NCBI GenBank assembly: GCA_037447655.1
Contig: JBBHKE010001577.1
Location: 173,545-237,544, forward strand
Direction of reading: 5' to 3'
Length of the DNA stretch: 64,000 bases
Source of the DNA: Zygnema cylindricum
Lineage: Eukaryota; Streptophyta; Zygnematophyceae; Zygnematales; Zygnemataceae
The notes under the pieces were generated by a model, which did no database searches, was not told the origin of the DNA, and saw only the letters and a list, made by a program, of their open reading frames with translations. Shown here piece by piece: positions 1-11,070 of the stretch (the first letter of the stretch is position 1; every line of letters starts with the position of its first letter). The translations under genes were made by a program, and so were the position numbers.

Positions 1-548
1 TGACCTTGCGAGAAGCTCTCATTAACGAACTTTTCTATCCCTTGATGCTACCACATTTTCGTGAACATTACACAACTTTAAATTCATTAAAGATCCAAAT
101 CTCAAACATTTATATTTTTCCATTTTTCCCCTGTCACTGTCGGACGGAGATTGAGAAGTGAGTTCAGGGGTGTGAACAGCGTCAGTGACTTCTGAACTCC
201 TCCTCAACCTAGGTACCTACCGATTCGACAGGTTTCTCCTGTCCTTCTGGTTAGAACTATCTCAATAGATTTTACTAACTGCCTGGGTCCTAAGCTAGGA
301 CCATGGAAAGAAGGCTGCATGATCGGCAATCGAAATTGGTTATACTGATCTCGGTCACGATCTCATGCAATCCAAACTATTTATAAATATAAAAATTTAG
401 CCATCCATGGATCCAACTCCTCCTCAAGTCTTCAGTGACTGCGACAAGTGTGGGGACTTGAGTGAAGAGTTAGAGGCAGGCTGTCACTGTCCCCTTTTTA
501 CCTTTTTATATTTACAAACTCTAAACCTAGAAATTACTTAAATTTCAA
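1..548. other. Unassigned sequence left of the first Ty3-A copy
   Basis: No gene is recognised. A stretch containing CTGTCACTGT occurs near 135 and again near 481, next to similar T-rich sequence, which suggests an old repeat. Similarity to the second Ty3-A copy begins abruptly near 549 (compare 10659), so the first copy is cut at its 5' side and this stretch is what it was joined to. Confidence 0.4.
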
Positions 549-558
549 CACATTACAA

Positions 559-753
559 GTGCTTTTACACCATCGTAGTTCCCTATCTTTTCAAGCAATT
601 ACTCTCGAAGAGCGTTCCAGTCTTACCCCACACATCAGTTTTCTTGATAACAAGTTAGGTGTGTTCACAATTAATGGAGTGGCCCCAACTTTACCTCTCA
701 TGGACACAAGGGCAAAACCTATTATCCTAGATAACATTTTGCCACGAAAATAG
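559..753 (+). pseudogene. Ty3-A copy 1 protease fragment
   Basis: The frame encodes the region around a retroviral-type aspartic protease active site, seen as L-P-L-M-D-T-R-A-K-P-I-I-L. The canonical site is D-T/S-G-A, so the glycine is replaced by arginine. The same change is present in copy 2 (near 10810). The downstream part (lysine-rich, before about 860) is out of frame. The domain would process the gag-pol polyprotein. The identification rests on this short motif and on its position upstream of the methyltransferase and RT. Confidence 0.65.
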
Positions 754-1311
754 GTATTACGACACATACACTACAACCCACTACCACTTGTTTGTTGCCT
801 TCCGCAGGAACCACAGAACCAGTCCTAGGTATGAAAAATGAACCACTATGTTTTCAATTTCAGTGCCAATCAGAATTTGATTTCGCAAAATATACGCTCA
901 CGCCTTGGTCACCAAGTGTAAGGATTATGAGTGCTTCGTCGACCAAGACATCATTTTACGAGTAGGGTGAGGGTTGATATGTACCATCAAACGTTTACGT
1001 ACAGACCAAACAATTTTCCCAACTGCAAAGTTTGCTTACCTCTTATCTCAGCTCGGCAACCCATTCCTACTACGGCTCATTCACCGTTTGTCTTGCCAGC
1101 CTATGTTTCAATTGGCATACGTGCTGATATTTTTGAATCTTTAACAGCGGAAGAAATCTAACCAGAACCCTCAAGGATTCTGGAATTATTTGGCACCCTA
1201 GGTTTTATTCAAGACTCTTTAGATTTTGATAGATTGTAGAAGTTTAGTGTACCAATTGAATTATTCAGTATTTCAAATCCACCTGCGATTGAGAGAGATC
1301 CCACCGGGTTT

Positions 1312-2335
1312 ATGCCGATTAAATGCAAACAATTCAGTTTACAACCTAACCCAAACGGTCTTGTTATCTTAGAACTGTTTGCACGAATAGGTACCACACT
1401 TCTCTCATGGCTTAGGAACGCTATTCTAATCAAGCAGTATTATTCCGTAGATATTGACCCTTTGGCTAGATGCGCTCAGTTACACCATTGTCAAATCTTA
1501 CATAAACAATACCCTCACCTCCCACCGCAGTCTGGGTTTTATAGTATGCATTCAGCTTTACCACAGGATATCCGTCTAATAGGTAATCACCACCTGGCAA
1601 AGTTAGAACCACTCCATCTCTTTTTTGCTGGATGGGAATATCACGGTATGTCTCGAGCTTGGAAGGGTTTAGGTGTAACAGATCCACGCACTAAACTGTT
1701 ATTTGAGGTAGTGCGTCTTATCCATTTCTTTTAATCGCTGAACCCTCCCTTTGGATACGTTTTAGAAAACGTTGCGGCTCATAATGACCCCCGACCTACG
1801 GTTCTCGTAGATTACAAACGTATTGAATCATTAGTTGGACCCCCACTAATAATTTTGATGTCGCACGTCATGGGTTGCAGGCCCACTAGGTTCGTTCCAA
1901 GTGGACTAATCTAGTGGACATAGGCCGGCTCCGGGAAGCTAACCTTGCTGTTCGACCACCTAAACTTTTCATTTAAAAAGCACTTCTTCCATTTTATAAG
2001 GTCCAAACATGTGTCTAAACAGTCTATCCCCTTGCATTTTGTCTTAACACCCCTAGCTAGCCATTACGTGCACTTCCTCAACTAGTCGCATATCTAAAAT
2101 CCCATTTATATTCACATAACTGACCTGGTATGCTTCAGAACACTCATACAGGCAGTTTAGAAGAACCTACTGCTGTGGAGAGAGAACTTCTGCTCTATTT
2201 CATCCCAGGCACTACTGCTGCCCCACCACTAACTGAGCGGCAATGCTGAACCTTACTTATTCTGGTTATGGATCCTCAATCCCTATCATTTGTCTTCGGC
2301 ATAGGGTTTGGAGCTGGTGAATACGCACAGATTCA
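1312..2335 (+). pseudogene. Ty3-A copy 1 DNMT3-like cytosine-5 DNA methyltransferase
   Basis: A C5-methyltransferase fold can be followed across several frames. Motif I (S-adenosylmethionine binding) reads L-E-L-F-A-R-I-G-T near 1369, with one glycine lost. The motif IV region near 1627 reads A-G-W-E-Y-H-G-M-S, where the catalytic cysteine position is tyrosine. A K-G-L-G...L-F-E-V-V-R stretch follows, as in DNMT3/DRM enzymes. Motif VI L-E-N-V is intact at 1762-1773. Further on, Y-K-V-Q-T-C-V and a C-terminal V-M-D-P-Q-S block correspond to the target-recognition region and motif X area of DNMT3. Stops and shifts make this copy inactive. It lies between protease and RT, so it was part of pol and not a neighbouring gene. 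Confidence 0.8.
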
Positions 2336-2810
2336 TCCGTCTCAATCAACTTGGGGGGGGAATACACTATTCAAACACACTGCTTCTAAATCCTCACCTT
2401 CTCTTCGGGGTACAACTTTTCAGCTCTCTCTTTTTCCTCCTTCCGCCAAGTCTAACACAAATCATACTGTTTACGATTTCTTGGAAACTAGTCACATGAG
2501 TTGGTCCATCCTAGCATACACAACGGCTAGATCTCCGATACCAGTACGCGCAGTCCCACACTGGACAACTGCATTTCCATCTAGAAGTTGGCATCATGTA
2601 GTAAATTGTTTGGATCAGCTCCCAGTTGAGTATGATTTGGGATAGTCTTTAGTCCCGAATGAGCAGCTAGCGTTCGCACAGGCCATGGAAGCCATTACCA
2701 TTAAAACACCTGAAAAACCAACGTGGAAATTTGGGATGTGACTAACAAAACCAGAACACGAACTGTTAAATGGAGGTATAAACAAACACAAAAACGCGTT
2801 TGCTTACTCC

Positions 2811-3600
2811 ATGAAAGATTTTGGTCGACACACCACTTACAAAATGTCCATTGAACTGGAAGATGAGAGACCCATATTCAAACCCAAGAATTGTCTATCA
2901 CAAACCGAATGGGAAGCAGTGGATAAGCGATGCGCAGAGTTAGAAGAGGCAGGACTGATTTATAGGTCTGACTCCACCTTTGCGGAGCCTACCGTCATGC
3001 CTCGTAAAAAAGACGCAGAGGGGAATATTTTACAGAACGTCGTACGTGTGGGGATCAAAAACTAAATTCCCATACAATCCAAGACTGGCATCCAATACCT
3101 TTGGCGGAGGCCATTTTTGATCACGTTGGAGGGGCTAAATATTCAACATTCTACATCTACGACAAGGGTTTAACTAAATTGAAATAGAGAAGAAACACTG
3201 ACATAAGACTACATTTTGGGGAAGTTATGGGCGTTAGGAATGGTCAGTTATGGCCTTTGGCTTGAAAAATGCACTGACCGTATTCCAAAAGGTTATAGAC
3301 TCAGTCTAAAGGTGGTGTAAGTTTGCCTGTTGTTACATTGACGATTTAATCATTGCTTCAGCCTCTATAAAGGAACACGCACCGCATATAGAGTGGGTAT
3401 TAAAAGAGTTGAAAAAGGTGGGTATCAAATGTCATCCTGCCAAATGCATCTTTGGGGTTGAAGGGGTACCATATCTCCGGCATTTTATCTCATCCGAGGG
3501 AGTTACTCCGCTAAAAGCCAAGGTAGAGGCGATTAATGAACTATCCACCACAACATATTTAACGAGCCTACGTGCATTCTTAGGTTTTGGCTGATTATTA
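2811..3600 (+). pseudogene. Ty3-A copy 1 reverse transcriptase
   Basis: The frame at 2811-3065 carries the N-terminal RT region (L-S-Q-T-E-W-E-A-V-D, then L-I-Y-R-S-D-S-T-F-A-E-P). After frameshifts the catalytic Y-I-D-D is found at 3334-3345, and the thumb-side block G-V-E-G-V-P-Y-L-R-H-F-I-S-S-E-G at 3409-3594. This is the Ty3/gypsy RT pattern that copies element RNA into DNA. An in-frame TAA at 3307-3309, nine codons before Y-I-D-D, is shared with copy 2. Confidence 0.85.
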
Positions 3601-4230
3601 TCAGAGGTTTGTTTCTTCGTTTAGCACGATCACATCCCCACTAAATGAACACATAAAAAAATCAGCGTCGTTTACTTGGAGACCCTCGCAGATTGAGGCA
3701 TTCCAGGGATTAGAAAAGGCACTATCCACCGCTCATATTCTCCGTCCACCAAATCACAAGTTACCATTTTGCCTACAGACAGACTTTGGTAAGCTTGGTA
3801 TTGCCGCCATCCTAGCTCACCGTGAGCTTACAGGTGAGAAATACGTGGTGGCTTATGCTAGACAAGCAACAATCAAGCAGAGTCAAACTACAGTCATTAT
3901 GAGGGGGAGTGCTTGGATGCCGTTTGGAGAATTGTGCATTTCCGCCATTACCTTTATGGTAAGACTTTTACTCTTCTTACTGACCATCAACCATTGCATT
4001 GGCTCATGACCAATGACAAACTATACGGCAAGTTAGCCCGTTGGTCTCTTATTTTGGAGGACTACGATATGAAGATCATCCATCGACTTGGGCTCCCCTG
4101 TTTGAATGCCGACGGTCTTTCTCAAAACCCTTTACAAAATTCTGCCGATAATGGAGTGCCACATGATTCTGATGACGAACCACTTGCATCCCTGTGTGTT
4201 GGAGCACACCTGGTCTACATTTTTTCGGGT
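3587..4230 (+). pseudogene. Ty3-A copy 1 RNase H
   Basis: Two overlapping frames give the RT-connection and RNase H region. First comes Y-Y-Q-R-F-V-S-S-F-S-T-I, then L-P-F-C-L-Q-T-D-F-G-K-L-G-I-A-A-I, then H-F-R-H-Y-L-Y-G-K-T-F-T-L-L-T-D-H-Q-P-L. The aspartates in the Q-T-D-F and L-T-D-H blocks are the expected catalytic positions of the gypsy RNase H, which removes template RNA. A frameshift near 3910-3990 separates the two parts. Confidence 0.8.
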
Positions 4231-4367
4231 CCTATAGTTCACAAAATTGAACACAATCCATGGCCGGACAACGCTTTGATCCTATTTTTATCCTCCCAGT
4301 CCTTTCGAAAGGCACCACACAAGGAGAGGAGGAGCGTGTTCGTAAAAGAGCTCAAAATTACTTATAG

Positions 4368-5470
4368 ATGGGAGGTTCTCTTATCTTCTTCCTTGCTGAT
4401 GGAAGTCATCGGCATGTTCCTCGGCCGACAGAACGCCTATCACTTATCGATCAGATTCAAACTGATCTGGCATATTATGGTACTAGACGGACTTTGAGTT
4501 TGGTACAGGCACGTTATTGGTGGTCGGGCATGCAGGCGAACGTAGCGGCCGTGTTACAAGAATGTAGCACATGTGACTAGTTGCGAACCTTGTTCTCTAA
4601 CCGTCAGACTACACTTCAAACTTTGCCTATCTGAAGTCTTTTTTACAGGTAGCGTGTGATCTGGCAGGTCCTTTTCCCATCTTGCAAAGGTGAAAGCAAT
4701 ACCTCATGATCATGATCAAGAATTTCAGCAAATGGGTGGAAGTGGTGGCCCTCGCGCATAAAACTGCCAAACTCACCACCACCGCTTCAAGGAGCATGTG
4801 CTCCTCCGATATGGAGCTCCAGCACAAGTCCTTACGCACCAAGAGACCCAGTTCCGTGGCAAATTTCAAGAAATGTTGGTTGAGGCGTTGATCGATCACC
4901 GTCGAACAAGTCGAGATCACTCACATGTTGACGGTTTGGCCGAGAGGGCGGTGGAAACGTTTAAGCGAGCTCTGCGTAAACATTGCTTGGAGAAACAATT
5001 ATTGTGTGGGATGAATCATAAGGTTATATTGTCATGGGTTATCACATGTCTGTACAGGCCATCTTAGCGAATATCAGCCATTATCATGTGTTATTTGGTC
5101 GACAACCACTGCTCGATAGGAATATACAAAAAGATACTAGTTTTCCTTTGCCGCTTATATCTGATTCTCTTTTTTTGGAAGAACTAACCAACCGGGCTTT
5201 GCTTTTTGCTAGGGAAATTCTAATGTCCTTTGAAAACTTGCAGATTGCTCAACATTGCGACTCCTTACGATTTGCAACAACTCAGTGTGGCAATTAGCGT
5301 CCACAATAAAAACCCTATCGGGTGGGGGACTACGTATATTTGCGTTGGCAAGCATTTGATCCCTCGACACGTATGTCTCGTCTCACATATTGAGGATCAC
5401 TAAAATCGACGCCAATGGATTATTAAGCCTACAATTGGCCGACACGCGGACTTTGCGAGAACATTAAAAA
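4368..5470 (+). pseudogene. Ty3-A copy 1 integrase
   Basis: The N-terminal H2C2 region includes L-S-L-V-Q-A-R-Y-W-W-S-G-M-Q and ends in C-S-T-C-D near 4575. The catalytic core follows in shifted frames: C-D-L-A-G-P-F-P near 4660, and D-G-L-A-E-R-A-V near 4933 with the last acidic residue. The core is cut by stops (for example TAG after C-S-T-C-D). A C-terminal stretch near 5300-5460 resembles the GPY/F-type tail seen before the PHD finger in copy 2. Its role was insertion of the cDNA into the genome. Confidence 0.8.
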
Positions 5471-5524
5471 AATTGTGCTCCATGCTACCTACCTCATCTT
5501 TCCCACAGTATAGATCCGTGGCGG

Positions 5525-5730
5525 ATGCCAATTACCGAGGTCACCAAGTGTCAGTTGTGTCGGTGGTCTGACGCAAAAACGATGATGCGTCCCTACGGCT
5601 ATTGCAATTTAGGATTTCACATCGAGTGTTTGGTCCCACTTTTGCATGCTATTCCGGCTGGACAATGGTATTTCCATGGATGCGCCGACCTACCGGCTGT
5701 CCTCCCAAGCTCCCTTGCAAGCTAACGAGC
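5525..5730 (+). pseudogene. Ty3-A copy 1 C-terminal PHD finger
   Basis: The frame reads C-Q-L-C near 5554, then Y-C-N-L-G-F-H-I-E-C and G-Q-W-Y-F-H-G-C. This fits a C4HC3 PHD zinc finger in which one ligand cysteine has mutated (C-D-Y-C in copy 2 is Y-G-Y-C here). PHD fingers usually bind histone tails, so in an integrase C-terminus the domain could steer integration to particular chromatin. The spacing and the closing W-x2-H-G-C support the family call. The target mark cannot be told from sequence. Confidence 0.75.
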
Positions 5731-5955
5731 TGGGGGGGGGGGAATTCCATCCTTTTTCCCTTTTTACCTACTAATCTTGTCTTTGTACTTTTATTTGTTT
5801 ATTTGTTTTTTGAGCTAATTCATTAATATTTATGTCACTATATATTCTTTGCCCTCTAGTTTTAGCATACATATGTGCAGTCCATACATTTTTAGCAACG
5901 CTAATTGGGTATGATGCATGTCATTGAACAGTTGTATGCTGATGCAGGACAGCAA
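5731..5955 (+). repeat. Ty3-A 3' untranslated segment
   Basis: A G-run (about 5731-5740), a likely polypurine tract, is followed by a T-rich stretch and then TTAGCATACATATGTGCAG. The block recurs downstream of copy 2, partly at 15824-15957 and more fully at 16363-16565. It therefore belongs to the element (3' UTR or start of the LTR). Confidence 0.6.
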
Positions 5956-5957
5956 TC

Positions 5958-6296
5958 ATGCCGCAAGACCTCGGCGAGTATGTTTTTGATTCTTATACTA
6001 ATTTGGGTATAAGGGAATACTACATGTTAGTGGCGGAGTGTTCAATTGAAGGTACGGACGGAACAGAGGTCATACCTGTTGTTATGAGACAACTGCTGGC
6101 ACTAAAGATGAAGAAGACCTGTTGTTATGAGACAAATGCTGGCACTGAAGATGAAGAAGATGCAGCAGTAGTCATCGTAGAACAAATCAAGAGAGGAAGC
6201 TTCCACAAATACCGATGGCTGAACAGCAACTTTGACAGACTATATCTTTCAGAAAAATGCTACAATGGTCCTGAATATTTAACACAATGTAGATAA
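5958..6296 (+). CDS. Hypothetical short reading frame
   Basis: A 112-codon frame starts with ATG and is acidic in the middle. It contains a tandem duplication: a CCTGTTGTTATGAGACAA block followed by CTGGCACT...GATGAAGAAGA occurs twice (about 6077-6115 and 6118-6160). I recognise no family. It follows the Ty3-A 3' segment and may be chance coding or a scrap of another element. Confidence 0.2.
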   Translation: MPQDLGEYVFDSYTNLGIREYYMLVAECSIEGTDGTEVIPVVMRQLLALKMKKTCCYETNAGTEDEEDAAVVIVEQIKRGSFHKYRWLNSNFDRLYLSEKCYNGPEYLTQCR

Positions 6297-7013
6297 CAGA
6301 AAAAAGAGCGCACACACAAAATTTCAATTTATTCAGCTCACACATTTGTGAGATATGAAGAAATGAAATTACATAAAACTGAGTGTACAGTTTTCATATC
6401 TTTTGTTCCTAAAAATCAAACTCACTTAGTCCTACTTCTATACAACGAAACTACACTAAGATGTACGGAGGCATTGCAGCCGTACATATAACATTCTATC
6501 ACAATAAATAATTCACTACAAACAAAGTTCTATTCTACCAAATATTTACACCGAAGTTAAGACGACGTAAAGTGATAATGATCTAGTCAGGCCTCGTCAC
6601 TATTTGTTGGCGGTGGCTCTCAGCGGTCCGATTAGAGGATTTGGCATTGTAGAACTGACTTCACAATGTCCCGTGGTCCTGCCGAATTTCCGTACGTCCA
6701 CGGAGGACATACTCACGCATTCTCTCAAGTGACGACGCGTGTCCCAAGTGTGAATAAACCTCCCAACTTCACCTTCACACTAATTTTGGTAAGTACTGAT
6801 CCGAACTCAACCAAAAATAGCTTAAGTCCTGAACAACTCTCTCTTCCTCACAGCTGAGGCATAGAGAGGACTAAAGCTTTCTAAAAACAACAGTTGGCAT
6901 GAAATCAGATTGCGGTACGGCATCAGATTTTGCGAATTTGAACGGCTCTAAACCTGACATATTATGGATTCAAACGGTAACAAACCTGACACATGTCCAA
7001 GTCATGAACCCTC

Positions 7014-7160
7014 GGAGGGTCATGCATTATTTTTGCAGCAAAGGGGGGGTTTTCATCCTCGAGGAAAAGATGTAAGGCTTCCCGAAGCGGCCACGTAGCG
7101 GCCACCTCTAAAACTGGCAGCACTTGTACATAGAAAGTTGCTTGCTCAAAGAAATACAGA
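7014..7160 (+). repeat. Direct repeat, left partner (possible LTR piece of Ty3-A copy 2)
   Basis: Shares CATGCATTATTTTTG, GATGTAAGGCTTC, CACGTAGCGGCCACCTCTA and TTGTACATAGAAAG with 16215-16362, on the other side of copy 2. Direct repeats flanking an LTR element are expected for LTRs, but the repeat is short and its edges are unclear. Confidence 0.5.
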
Positions 7161-8456
7161 AATTAGTGTAGCTGTACAATAGGCGACAACATAGGATAAA
7201 GGCAAGATGGTTGTGTAAGATTAGTTCCAAATTACTACACAAGAATCCAACATTGGAGAGTTTTTGTTTTCTGGCTAAACTATTTTTTTGGGATTTGTCG
7301 AACCTTTTTGTTTTTTTTCAGTTAGCATTTCTCGCCCGTATATTTAGTACCAGTTAGTTGTTGAGTTAGGGTTTCTCGCTCTGGATCCTTAGTCACTGGC
7401 TAGTTGTTGTCTCTGAGCTTTCCTTATCTTTTTTTGTACTAAGACCTTACCTAATCTACCAGCGCAAGCCAGACCGCAAGGTTTCCCTCTAGACTGTCTT
7501 CTACGTGCTGTGGTGGTTGAATTAAGTATGTGGACTTAGTGTTTCATGCTGTCAGAGGGCTGACTTTGCAGTCTAGCTCTAGTCCTGCCTGGCTTTGTGG
7601 GAATACCGACTATCTCGGCTCCTTCGTCCAGTTAAAGAAGGGTTCTTCGTTGTTGGTTGGACTCCTGTAGGGAATATTAAAGGACTTCAGAGCATGGTGG
7701 CTACTGTCGCAAATATTCCCCTGCAGTAATTTGACTCATTTCTAATTTTCCTTATTCATTGTGTCAATTGTTTTCTTTCTGTCTAGTTATTGTAATTTGT
7801 CTTTCTTTTTTAGTCGGCATTAATTGGTGGTGTTGCTTTCTTTTCCAGCCTAGTTGTTTTCTTTGAATTGCTTTAATCCGTTTTTTATTTCTCAATTTTT
7901 AGGGTTTCGTTGATTGGTGGGCTTTGAGTTGGATATTTCTAATTTTATATATAAATCCGGTATAGTTTTCTCTTTTTGTCTAACTATCAGATTAACTCAC
8001 TCAGAAAAACTTAGCAAACCTAAAAACTTATAAAAAAAAAATCATATTGAAAACCAAGAAAAAAATATATATTTATATTTTATTAAAATTAATATAAATT
8101 AGGTTGCACGAGTTATCACATAAAATTATAATTGCTTTAATAGTTGGGTAGAGCGTGGCTTAAAGCTGTTACGCATACCCTAACAGGCTACTAACTACTT
8201 TGACATTGAGTTGTGGTGTGATTACGATTACTTGGAACTGGAGCATCGTTGGGAGATATTTATAGTATCCTACTAGATGCTATCGCTTTAGGTGAGTAAC
8301 CGATCCTTCTGGGTGGAGGCGCGATATAGGTTATCAAGTGTACTCGTTCAGGGGGTTAGAGATCTTACAGAAGGTTGCTTTTCTTTCCCTTTGCATAGGA
8401 CATCATCTTTGCTAGGTCCTAAATATGACCTTGATCGGTCTTGATTAGCGGTTTCT

Positions 8457-8572
8457 TGATTTATTACATCTGGCCGTGTTGGCCCTGGTTAGTTTCCTGC
8501 TTTATTACATCTGGCCGTGTTGGCCCTGAATAGTTTCCTGCTAATTAAATCTGGCTGCAAATGGCCTTGCAT
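8457..8572 (+). repeat. Short tandem repeat, unit about 50 bp
   Basis: ATTACATCTGGCCGTGTTGG followed by CCCTG...TAGTTTCCTGC occurs twice in tandem. A third, diverged partial unit follows (AAATCTGGCTGCAAATGGCC). It lies in the leader upstream of the Ty3-A gag. Confidence 0.7.
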
Positions 8573-8709
8573 AGGTGACATGAGTTTTCTTGGTGTGGCT
8601 TGATGTGAGTGCAATTCTAAAAGATAGATTACGAGTAGACTAAATTCGGTGATACAGGATAAACCAAACGGTTTAGCGTTTCTGGTTTGCAGTTATTGGC
8701 ATTCTGTGT

Positions 8710-9454
8710 GTGTGTTCTACATTTAGCTGCATTCGGATAGGTCAATCTTCTGGTTACATGCCAACGGACTGGAATGATTTACAGTTCCCGACTGGTACCA
8801 CCAAAAGCTCAGGTACTTACCATGGACCGCCAAGAGAGTCAATTACGGTTAGCTCCCCTCCGATATTTTTTCCAAACTCAGCAGTTCGGTCACAATATTT
8901 AGGATCACCCAGTCCGTCCAAATCTGTTTTTTCTTCTCTCCATACGTCTACGTCATCTGTGTCTTCATCTTCCACCCACAGTTCACAGTTCAGGTGAAGA
9001 TTCGAACACCGACTCACTTGACATACAAAGTCTAGGGCTACCGCCGTCAATTTTTTCTGTGAACACTACCATACACACTAATTCCGATCCTTCTAGCGTG
9101 GGCATGGTTTCATCCATCGACACCGGAGGAGGCAAACATCATTTTTATTTTTCTGGTCTCAAGGACACCATGTCTTTGTCACACTTTCGTATGCTTTTCA
9201 ATACCGAGATGCGGGACCTCGCATTCCGGTACCAAGACCGTTATGACCTTCGGGTTGCTTTTTCTTTACTAGGGAGATACCTCGGAGGATCTGCCCTATC
9301 CCTTTATACACGGAAATATGAGGACATTTGTGCTATGACTAAAATAGCACCCGCCTACTTCAGAGCTTTGGCCATAAGTGGCAGCCCCGAAATGAATCCT
9401 TTCCAACCCGCTGTGCCGGCAGTTTATGACTCCGCAGGCACCGGTTTCACCTGA
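8710..9454 (+). pseudogene. Ty3-A copy 2 gag N-terminal region
   Basis: Two frames cover this part. 8710-8997 is rich in serine and proline. 9059-9454 contains F-S-G-L-K-D-T-M-S-L-S-H-F and A-F-S-L-L-G-R-Y-L-G-G-S-A-L, the helical style of Ty3/gypsy capsid proteins in which a hydrophobic 'G-x-A' segment follows a Y-x-D-R-Y block. The frame then stops and resumes at 9561. Gag would form the particle that packages element RNA. The call rests mostly on position and the downstream knuckles. Confidence 0.55.
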
Positions 9455-9560
9455 AATACCTCAGATCCCTCATCAATTTGTTGTGGCGGCTAGGGTTAGT
9501 ATTCCCGCTAGACCTAAAATGCTGGTCCCTTTAAGAGATCCATTCTAATTAATTTTCGAT

Positions 9561-9887
9561 TTGTTACATGACGAGTATCGAATGCAGAATCCGGACCAAG
9601 TCAAAGAATTAATGAATTTTGAACGCAATCCGGGTGAAACTGCCCCGGCATTGCGGTCACGTATGGAAACTTTGCGTGAGGCCTTATCGGGTCTAATGTC
9701 AGAGGCTGAGGCGGTACAAAAATTTGTAGGTCAATTTCCCACACAATCTCGACGGTTCATTCAAAATCGTCTGACCGAAGCATATGGCTTTAAATTCACT
9801 TTCGAGCAGGCTGCAGAGTACGCTGTAAAGTATGAAATGCAGACCAGCTTGTGGGACGCTCACGAGTGGCCAAAACCTTCACCTTAA
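9561..9887 (+). pseudogene. Ty3-A copy 2 gag (capsid C-terminal part)
   Basis: The frame encodes a helical segment with L-L-H-D-E-Y-R near the start, then G-E-T-A-P-A-L-R-S-R-M-E-T-L and F-V-G-Q-F-P-T-Q-S-R-R-F-I. This pattern (a conserved aromatic/hydrophobic helix followed by 'V..F...P') is usual in retrotransposon gag proteins just before zinc knuckles. The frame is separated from the preceding gag piece by stops and a frameshift. Confidence 0.6.
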
Positions 9888-9989
9888 GATTACCATAATC
9901 CAAATCCTAACCAAAATCCTAACCCGAGCAACCATGGCCCAACCCAAGACCTCCAACGGCCCCTGCCATGGGATCTTTCTCGACGACGC

Positions 9990-10125
9990 TTGGAGTGCGT
10001 ATATGTTTCCGGTGCGGTCACAATGTTCACGACGCACGCAGCTTTCTAGAAAAGTCAGCCACGTGTACTCATTACAATGAAACAATTCATTACATACAGC
10101 GGTGTCATATTAAAAATCTGGATTT
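9990..10125 (+). pseudogene. Ty3-A copy 2 gag zinc knuckles
   Basis: Near 9993 the frame reads C-F-R-C-G-H-N-V-H-D-A-R, a CCHC knuckle whose last cysteine is arginine. Near 10063 it reads C-T-H-Y-N-E-T-I-H-Y-I-Q-R-C, a second knuckle with one cysteine changed to tyrosine. Paired knuckles bind element RNA for packaging. Both are damaged. Confidence 0.6.
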
Positions 10126-10527
10126 CAGTTATCAAAATCAAATTAAAACGGCGGTTTACCTGCTCGTTCGGCTAAATTGGTCACTCCACCGAAAGGGGAA
10201 GAGAAGGACACTCCCGCCAAAATCAGTAGGTGGGACCGAGGTAGAGCAGAGATGCAGACAACCATGGCGGCCATGATTGAAGAGGAGTATTTTGGGCTTA
10301 TGGCGCAGGTCAAACCGCAATTAATTGGAATGGCCCGAACCGTAGTCCATATGCCCTCTTTTGCTGGGCGATCTCTCCGATAATCAACCGTCCAACAGCG
10401 GGCAACTCTTTTCAAAGGGACTCCCGATCATAATCGTGAGTCTAAATCCATTAACACTCGCATACCATTATCTTTTGCTGAAGAACCTAAAACTCTTATC
10501 CCGCAAACAGCCTCTAGCATCACCGCT

Positions 10528-10870
10528 GTGGCCTTAACCATTCTAGAGGGGAGCATACAAGATACCAATAAGGTCAAAGAACGGTTAGCAATACTGTCCA
10601 TTATGCTCCCCGAATCGAATAGCGAGGCTAAATCCTCAGATCTAACTCAATCTGCACATGCATTACAAGCGCTTCAACACCATCGTAGTACCCTATCTCT
10701 TCAAGAAATTACTCTCGAAGAGCGTTCTAGTCTTACTCCACACATCAATTTTCTTGATAACAAATTGGGTATGTTCACAGTTAATGGGGTGGCCTGAACT
10801 TCACCTCCTATGGACACAAGGGCAAAACCCATTATCCTCGGATCAGATTTTGCCAAGAAAAAAGGTCTTA
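10528..10870 (+). pseudogene. Ty3-A copy 2 aspartic protease
   Basis: The 10528-10797 frame leads up to the active-site region (D-N-K-L-G-M-F-T-V-N-G-V-A), where a TGA interrupts it. Just after, the sequence reads M-D-T-R-A-K-P-I-I-L-G, then D-F-A-K-K-K-G-L-T. The D-T-R-A replaces the usual D-T-G-A, exactly as in copy 1. The protease would cut the gag-pol polyprotein. Confidence 0.7.
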
Positions 10871-11070
10871 CGGCACATACACTACAACCCACTACCACTC
10901 GTTTGTTGACTTCCGCATGAACCACAGAACCAGTCTTAGGTATGAAAAACGAACCATTATGTTTTCAATTTCAGTGCCAATCAAAATCCGATTTCGCAGA
11001 AATAAACGCCGCCAATACCAATTGAGGACATGAGGCTAGGTCGGCCAAGACATCATTTTCCTGTAGGAAT

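Larger units (their letters stand above)
549..5955 (+). mobile_element. Ty3/gypsy element Ty3-A, copy 1 (5'-truncated, decayed, with methyltransferase and PHD finger)
   Basis: This copy matches about 10659-16565 of copy 2 nearly end to end and runs protease, methyltransferase, linker, reverse transcriptase, RNase H, integrase, PHD finger, 3' untranslated segment. Gag and the 5' end are missing. Every domain is broken by frameshifts or stops. The order protease-RT-RNase H-integrase is diagnostic of Ty3/gypsy. The methyltransferase between protease and RT is an addition to the usual plan. No LTR boundary or target duplication could be fixed. Confidence 0.85.
6300..8700. other. Non-coding stretch upstream of Ty3-A copy 2 (possible 5' LTR and leader)
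   Basis: No convincing gene was found; a 63-codon frame at 6666-6857 is unrecognised. About 7014-7160 is similar to 16215-16362 beyond copy 2, so this stretch may hold the 5' LTR of copy 2. The 7260-8100 part is T-rich. No clear TG...CA ends or tRNA primer site could be fixed. Confidence 0.4.
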
